Shown here one piece after another: positions 5,061 through 8,900 of a stretch of DNA of 8,900 nucleotides (position 1 is its first letter; each line of letters starts with the position of its first letter). The notes under the pieces were generated by a model. It worked only from the letters and a program-made list of their open reading frames with translations. It was not told the origin of the DNA and ran no database searches. This DNA is from CAVSWN01 sp046728115. Its GTDB lineage: Bacteria > Acidobacteriota > Vicinamibacteria > Vicinamibacterales > CAVVIG01. Both the position numbers and the translations under genes were made by a program. Location of the stretch: positions 1 through 8,900 of the forward strand of contig JBKPDW010000214.1 of NCBI GenBank assembly GCA_046728115.1, written 5' to 3'.

Positions 5061-6476
5061 TCACGCCCCGGCAGTGGGAGCGGCCTCGGACGCGACGGGC
5101 AGCGTGACGCGGAACTCGGTCCGTCCCGGTTGCGACTCGAACTCGATGTCTCCGCTGTTCCGCCGAATCAGCTGGCGCGCGATGTCGAGGCCGAGTCCGG
5201 TGCCCTGTCCCACCGGTTTCGTGGTGACGAACGGATCGAAGATTCGTTCGCGCATGTCCGCGGGAACCCCATGCCCGTCGTCGACGATCCGGACGATGAT
5301 GAAATCGAGCTGGCGGTTCGCGGAGATCCGCACATGACCGCCGTCCGAGACAGCATCGATCGCGTTGTCGATGAGGTTCGTCCACACCTGATTGAGATCG
5401 CCGCCGATGGCGCGTGCCGGCGGCAGCCCGGCTTCGATGTCGAGATCGACGCCGACGGATTTCTTTCGCGCCTTGTGCAGGAGCAGCGTCACCGAGTCGT
5501 TCAGGCTTTCGACGAGATCGACCGGTTCCGCAACCTGCGCGCGGTCCATATATGAGGAGCGCTTCATCGCGCCAACCAGCTTGTGAATGCGGACGGCCGC
5601 CCGTTCGATCTCCGATGCCAGCACGCGCGTGGTGCAGCCAGCGGCGACCCACCGCAGCGCGACGTTGAGCGTCCCGGCGTCGAGCGTCGCCGCCATCCCG
5701 TCGAGCCCGTCGATGGTGACGGACGTGTCGGCCAGCGCGCCTGCAGCGCCTGCGTCGCCGCCATGCTTCACGAGCCAATCCGCGATGGCTTCTTCGCGAT
5801 CGGCCCGCTCGATCGGGTCGAGCGCCGATGGCGTCGCGTTCGCACAGGCGTGCCGGGCGCGATCGATCACGGCGAGCTGGGCGTCGCTGAGCCGCGCGGC
5901 GCCGAGTGCGCGTGCCGCCTCCTCGGCCTCGCCGAGTCCCTCGACCAGCAGCTTCGCGCTGCGTGCCGCCGCCGACGCGGGATTGTTCAACTCGTGCGCG
6001 AGTCCCGCGGACAGCCTGCCGAGCGACAACATCTTCTCGTCCTGCAGCTCGCTCGACCGAAAGCTTCGTGCGCGGTCCACCATGATGTGCACGAGCAGGG
6101 TCATCACCGTCGGGCACTCTCGGATCATTTCTTGAAAATAGCCGCGATGCACATGGAACGCTTCGCCCGGTTCGTCGACGAACACGTCGCCGACCGGTTT
6201 GGTCATCCGGGAATACGGCAGGAGGCCGGTCACGTCGCCGCCAGTCCATTCCATGACCTTGTGCCGGCCGGCACCGTGATCGACGTAGATGGCAAAGCGC
6301 CCTGAGAACAGGATTGTGAGGCCCGCGAGTATTCCAGGGTGCTGAGGAAACAGTGCCCCTCGATCGAAAGCCATGAGTGCACCGTGGGCGGCCAGCCGGG
6401 CGAGTTCCTCGCGAGGCGCCTTGCCGATCGTACGGTGCGCCACGAGCCGCGCGATCAGATCCGCATCTTCGGTCAT
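5061..6476 (-). CDS. Cytoplasmic histidine kinase with N-terminal Crp-like (cNMP-binding) sensor domain
   Basis: The ATG at 6476-6474 gives 471 residues with no signal peptide or membrane helix. Residues 1-135 resemble a Crp/cyclic-nucleotide-binding beta-barrel (ILFSGRFAIYVD, then WTGGDVTGLLPYSR) plus its exit helix. A linker helix leads to the H-box A-G-L-A-H161-E-L-N-N-P. The ATPase domain shows the N-box (QVWTNLIDNAIDA, about 363-375), G1 box (VDDGHGVP, from 398), F-box (DPFVTTK) and G2 box (GQGTGLGL, 423-430), all intact. About 125 residues separate the H-box from the helix EIERAAVRIHKLVGAMK that should be its coiled-coil partner; this insert contains ALDPIERADREEAIADWL. The kinase should phosphorylate the receiver of the gene 17 bases downstream. 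The sensor ligand cannot be told from sequence. The gene starts 35 bases after the IMPDH-family gene stops, so all three probably form an operon. Confidence 0.9.
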   Translation of the reverse strand: MTEDADLIARLVAHRTIGKAPREELARLAAHGALMAFDRGALFPQHPGILAGLTILFSGRFAIYVDHGAGRHKVMEWTGGDVTGLLPYSRMTKPVGDVFVDEPGEAFHVHRGYFQEMIRECPTVMTLLVHIMVDRARSFRSSELQDEKMLSLGRLSAGLAHELNNPASAAARSAKLLVEGLGEAEEAARALGAARLSDAQLAVIDRARHACANATPSALDPIERADREEAIADWLVKHGGDAGAAGALADTSVTIDGLDGMAATLDAGTLNVALRWVAAGCTTRVLASEIERAAVRIHKLVGAMKRSSYMDRAQVAEPVDLVESLNDSVTLLLHKARKKSVGVDLDIEAGLPPARAIGGDLNQVWTNLIDNAIDAVSDGGHVRISANRQLDFIIVRIVDDGHGVPADMRERIFDPFVTTKPVGQGTGLGLDIARQLIRRNSGDIEFESQPGRTEFRVTLPVASEAAPTAGA

Positions 6477-6511
6477 AGCGATCTCACGCTACCAGAAGCC
6501 TTCCGCGACGC

Positions 6512-7999
6512 TCAACGCTGAAACGACTCGGTCCGCGCGGCGTCCGACAGCTTGATCAGAAAACGCTGAGGGTCAGCCCAGAACGTGTGCCGCATCTCCT
6601 GCAGGCTGCGCGCGCCACTGTAGCTCACCGCAGAGCAGAGATGTTTGAGCATGTTCTGGATGACCGTCCGCACGGAACCGCGCGCGGGGACGCTCACCTC
6701 CAGGCCTTCTGCGCCCAGGGCCTCCAGTTCGGGCGCGTCGGCGTCCTCGAGATCCAGCCGATCGCGAATGGCGCCGATCGAGGCCATGCCGCGGAACACC
6801 TTGAACGGCACCTGCACGATCTTCTGGGATTCGGGGACGAGCACCGACTTGTTGACGACCTCGCCAGGCGTTTCCTCGGTGCCCGCGAACGCGCTGCCGA
6901 GCATTACGGTTTCGGCGCCGAACATCAATGCTTCCGCGATACTGCCATCGCGCCTCACGCCACCGTCCGCGATGAGGGGGATCTGATCGCCGATCGCCAG
7001 CCGGCACCGGACGATCGCCTCCACCTGCGGAATGCCGAAGTTCGTCGTGAGGCGTGTCGAACACCCGCCGCCCGGCCCGATGCCGACCTTGATGCCGTTC
7101 ACGCCGCGATCCCTCAGAAATACGGCGCCCTCGGCCGTCGCCACATTCCCGGCGACGAGATCGACGTCGCCGCATCGCCTGCGAATCTGCTCCAGCGCCC
7201 TGGCCATCACCACGGTGTGACCGTGTGCGATATCGACGACGATCACGTCCGCGCCGGCGCGGATGACGTCCACAGCGCGTTCGAGATAGTCGCCGGTCGC
7301 GCCGACGGCCGCGCCCACGCGCAAGCGCCCATCGCCATCGCGCGTTGCGAATGGATGGCGCTGGTGTTTCAGCAGATCCTTCGCGGTGATCAGGCCGAGC
7401 AGCGTGCCGTCCGAATTCACGAGCGGGAGCTTCTTGATCTTGTTCGCCACCATCAGCCGTTCGGCGTCGGCGAGCGAGATCGTGCCGGTGTGCAGGATGA
7501 GGCGATCGCGCGGCGTCATCCGGTCGGCGACGAGCGTCTCGCCCGGAACGAAGCGAACGTCTCGCTCCGTCAGCAGGCCGGCGAGGCGCCGACTGGCATC
7601 CACGACGACGAGCGTGCCGACACCCGTCCGTTGCATCAGCCGGATCGCATCGGTCAGCGGCTGCCGGTCCAGAATCGTGTGCGGATCGCCGATGATGCCG
7701 TGCTGCGTGCGCTTGACCGCCGCGATTTCGGTCACCTGCGGTTCGATGTCGCCGGCGCGAAAACCTCGATCGATGACGCCGAGTCCGCCCTCCTCGGCGA
7801 GGACGACGGCCATGGCGGATCGCGTGACGGTATCCATGTTGGCCGACACGATGGGCCGCTTGAGCGTCAGCCGCTCGGAGAATCGCGCGGAGAGGTCAAC
7901 CGTTTCGGGATCGCGTCGCGGCAGGACACCGTACTGCGGCGTCAGCAGGAAGTCGTCGAACGTGCATCCGCGCACGAAGGCGGCCAGGTCGAAGGTCAT
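6512..7999 (-). CDS. guaB: IMP dehydrogenase/GMP reductase family enzyme with two CBS domains
   Basis: From the ATG at 7999-7997 the protein has 495 residues, normal for a CBS-containing IMP dehydrogenase, and starts with the family's conserved block TFDDFLLTPQYG (13-24). The TIM barrel shows PIVSANMDTVT (49-59), DIAHGHT (256-262), GNVATAEGA (284-292), the catalytic loop GIGPGGGCSTR with C313, ADGGVRRDG (344-352) and MLGSAFAGTEETPGE (366-380). The inserted CBS pair covers about residues 103-215. The family converts IMP to XMP (guaB, guanine nucleotide synthesis) or GMP to IMP (GMP reductase). Two points blur the choice: the loop is GGGCST instead of GSICTT, and the flap region (IRDRLDLEDADAPE, 411-424) lacks the Arg-Tyr pair that activates water in IMP dehydrogenases. 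I would call it IMPDH-like with the reaction uncertain. A GTG four codons upstream is an alternative start. It is the first gene of the probable three-gene operon. Confidence 0.85.
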   Translation of the reverse strand: MTFDLAAFVRGCTFDDFLLTPQYGVLPRRDPETVDLSARFSERLTLKRPIVSANMDTVTRSAMAVVLAEEGGLGVIDRGFRAGDIEPQVTEIAAVKRTQHGIIGDPHTILDRQPLTDAIRLMQRTGVGTLVVVDASRRLAGLLTERDVRFVPGETLVADRMTPRDRLILHTGTISLADAERLMVANKIKKLPLVNSDGTLLGLITAKDLLKHQRHPFATRDGDGRLRVGAAVGATGDYLERAVDVIRAGADVIVVDIAHGHTVVMARALEQIRRRCGDVDLVAGNVATAEGAVFLRDRGVNGIKVGIGPGGGCSTRLTTNFGIPQVEAIVRCRLAIGDQIPLIADGGVRRDGSIAEALMFGAETVMLGSAFAGTEETPGEVVNKSVLVPESQKIVQVPFKVFRGMASIGAIRDRLDLEDADAPELEALGAEGLEVSVPARGSVRTVIQNMLKHLCSAVSYSGARSLQEMRHTFWADPQRFLIKLSDAARTESFQR

Positions 8000-8038
8000 C
8001 TGTGGAGACACTGTACTATCTGGCCCGAAACCTGTGCC

Positions 8039-8131
8039 ATTGGGGTCAGACCCCAATCTGGCGGGTCGCCCCGAAAATGGGGTCGGAGCCCGATTTGGTG
8101 GTCACGGCCAAAAATTGGGGTCCGACCCCAA
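8039..8131. repeat. Cluster of three REP-like GGGGTC-N-GACCCC palindromes
   Basis: Palindrome 1 (8039-8057) is ATTGGGGTC-A-GACCCCAAT with perfect 9-base arms. Palindrome 2 (8074-8096) is a degraded copy, GGGGTC-G-GAGCCC, flanked by AAA and TTT. Palindrome 3 (8115-8131) is TTGGGGTC-C-GACCCCAA with perfect 8-base arms. Their centres, at 8048, 8085 and 8123, are 37 and 38 bases apart. Palindromes with this core are, as I recall, widespread intergenic REP-type repeats in several bacterial phyla, often linked to REP-associated tyrosine transposases. No transposase gene is present in this window. Confidence 0.75.
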
Positions 8132-8132
8132 C

Positions 8133-8138
8133 TACAAT
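8133..8138 (+). promoter_or_regulatory. -10 element TACAAT, consistent with a leaderless NHL transcript
   Basis: TACAAT matches the -10 consensus at five of six positions and ends seven bases before the ATG at 8146, so transcription would begin at or next to the start codon. There is no ribosome binding site and no convincing -35 box; the region where a -35 box would fall is an A-rich stretch beside palindrome 3. Confidence 0.35.
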
Positions 8139-8145
8139 GCGCCGC

Positions 8146-8900
8146 ATGACACGCACAATCTCGATCGGCGCGACGCTTCTGGCAGTGCTGACGGCGCTCG
8201 GAGTGGGACAGCGCATCGCGGACCGCCGCGTGCAGGCGGCCGGTGTCACGGCCCCGCGATTCGAGGTCGATCCGTTCTGGCCCAAGCCGCTGCCCAATCA
8301 CTGGATCCTGGGCCAGACGATCGGCGTCTCGGTCGACGGCCAGGATCACATCTGGATCATCCACCGTGCCGGCTCGCTCGAACCGGGCGAGCAGCACGCG
8401 ACTACGAACCCGCCGATCGCGCAATGCTGCGCCCCGGCGCCGCCGATTCTCGAGTTCGCGCAAGACGGCACGCTCATCGGGCATTGGGGCGGTCCCGGGC
8501 AGGGCTACGACTGGCCGGAGTCGAACCACGGCGTGACGGTGGACCACAAAGGTAACGTCTGGATCGGCGGCAACGGCCGCGGCCAGCCACCCGGCGGCGC
8601 CGCTGGCGGGGCCGCTCGTGGACGCGGTCCTGGACGGGCCGAGCAGGTGCTCGACGAATCGCAGGCCGGTGGCGTTCAGGGCTACTTTCACGACAGCATG
8701 GTGCTGAAGTTCACTCAGAGCGGAAAGTTCCTGATGCAGATCGGCAAGCCCGGTCAGAGCAAGGGGAGCAACGACACCGCCAATCTTCGACTGCCCGCCA
8801 AAACCTTCGTCGACAGCGCGACGAACGAGGTGTACGTCGCCGACGGCTACGGCAATCACCGCGTGATCGTCTACGACGCCGACACCGGTGAGTACAAGCG
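8146..8900 (+). CDS. Exported NHL-repeat beta-propeller protein, PAL-like (3' end outside the window)
   Basis: The frame from the ATG at 8146 stays open to the window edge (251 complete codons). An in-frame ATG at 8137 would add three residues but overlaps the TACAAT box. Residues 1-31 look like a signal peptide (basic MTR, hydrophobic 9-20, possible cut VQA|AG). The mature part starts with FEVDPFWPKPLPNHW. NHL-type blades follow: GVSVDGQDHIWIIHR (60-74), ILEFAQDGTLIGHWG (101-115), HGVTVDHKGNVWIGG (128-142), VLKFTQSGKFLMQIG (186-200) and VYVADGYGNHRVIVYD (229-244). A Gly/Ala/Arg-rich loop at about 144-166 interrupts the propeller. A Cys-Cys pair occurs at 94-95. Propellers of this kind include peptidyl-alpha-hydroxyglycine amidating lyases, but the lyase residues cannot be judged from this partial sequence; a binding or scaffold role outside the cytoplasm is equally possible. 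It is divergent from the IMPDH-family gene. Confidence 0.85.
   Translation, partial: MTRTISIGATLLAVLTALGVGQRIADRRVQAAGVTAPRFEVDPFWPKPLPNHWILGQTIGVSVDGQDHIWIIHRAGSLEPGEQHATTNPPIAQCCAPAPPILEFAQDGTLIGHWGGPGQGYDWPESNHGVTVDHKGNVWIGGNGRGQPPGGAAGGAARGRGPGRAEQVLDESQAGGVQGYFHDSMVLKFTQSGKFLMQIGKPGQSKGSNDTANLRLPAKTFVDSATNEVYVADGYGNHRVIVYDADTGEYK

Larger units (their letters stand above)
8000..8145. other. Divergent intergenic region between the IMPDH-family gene and the NHL gene
   Basis: This 146-bp spacer must supply promoters in both directions. It holds three related palindromes (8039-8131) and two -10-like hexamers close to the start codons: TACAGT on the minus strand (8015-8010), ten bases before the IMPDH-family ATG, and TACAAT on the plus strand (8133-8138), seven bases before the NHL ATG. 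Neither start has a Shine-Dalgarno sequence. The minus-strand box has only a poor -35 candidate (GGCACA, 8038-8033). Confidence 0.45.

Noticed and set aside
5044..6249. Upstream extension of the regulator/reductase frame by about 400 codons
   Set aside because: The extension overlaps the kinase gene in another frame and is Arg-rich and repetitive. The receiver domain starts cleanly at the ATG at 5043.
8039..8131. Rho-independent terminators
   Set aside because: The palindromes have one-base centres, lack T-tracts and lie between two divergent gene starts, where no transcript should end.
6587..8149. Long plus-strand open frame (520 codons) opposite the IMPDH-family gene
   Set aside because: The minus strand encodes an unmistakable IMPDH-family protein over the same span. 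The plus translation has biased composition and no recognisable motif.

Overview
The window is GC-rich, densely coded DNA from a soil-type bacterium. The gene set (an NHL beta-propeller protein with a 'FWPKPLPN'-type N-terminus, a heme-c/copper-monooxygenase-like secreted protein, an Ig-like partner, and a sensor kinase paired with a response-regulator/FAD reductase) suggests Acidobacteriota, perhaps Vicinamibacteria. That placement is inferred from the kinds of genes and repeats, not from a marker gene.

Layout. (1) Positions 1-155 hold the last 50 codons of an unidentified plus-strand gene, which converges on a probable 59-residue membrane protein (240-419, minus). (2) A 236-bp gap (420-655) holds a candidate promoter and a near-palindrome. 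(3) A minus-strand pair, 3180 to 656, encodes two exported proteins: a c-type cytochrome fused to a PHM/DBM-like copper monooxygenase region, and an Ig-like protein whose GTG start overlaps the first gene's stop. (4) Positions 3181-3372 are a non-coding spacer with a candidate promoter and degenerate tandem repeats. (5) A minus-strand, operon-like trio runs from 7999 to 3373: a CBS-domain IMP dehydrogenase/GMP reductase family enzyme, a cytoplasmic histidine kinase with a Crp-like sensor domain, and a cysteine-free fusion of receiver, glutaredoxin-like and thioredoxin-reductase-like FAD domains. (6) A divergent spacer (8000-8145) carries three evenly spaced GGGGTC-N-GACCCC palindromes. (7) An exported NHL-repeat protein starts at 8146 on the plus strand and runs off the window.

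How the genes may work together. The kinase (H161) and receiver (D62) form a plausible two-component pair whose output is a flavin-dependent redox enzyme rather than a DNA-binding protein. The cytochrome/monooxygenase and the Ig-like protein are translationally coupled, both carry signal peptides, and probably act together outside the inner membrane. The NHL protein may belong to the same extracytoplasmic system.

The least ordinary features are the cysteine-free redox response regulator, the heme/copper fusion protein, an IMPDH-like enzyme without the usual Arg-Tyr pair in its flap, and three different small repeat families at gene junctions. One of these, a 77-bp inverted-repeat element, appears to encode the N-region of the Ig-like protein's signal peptide.
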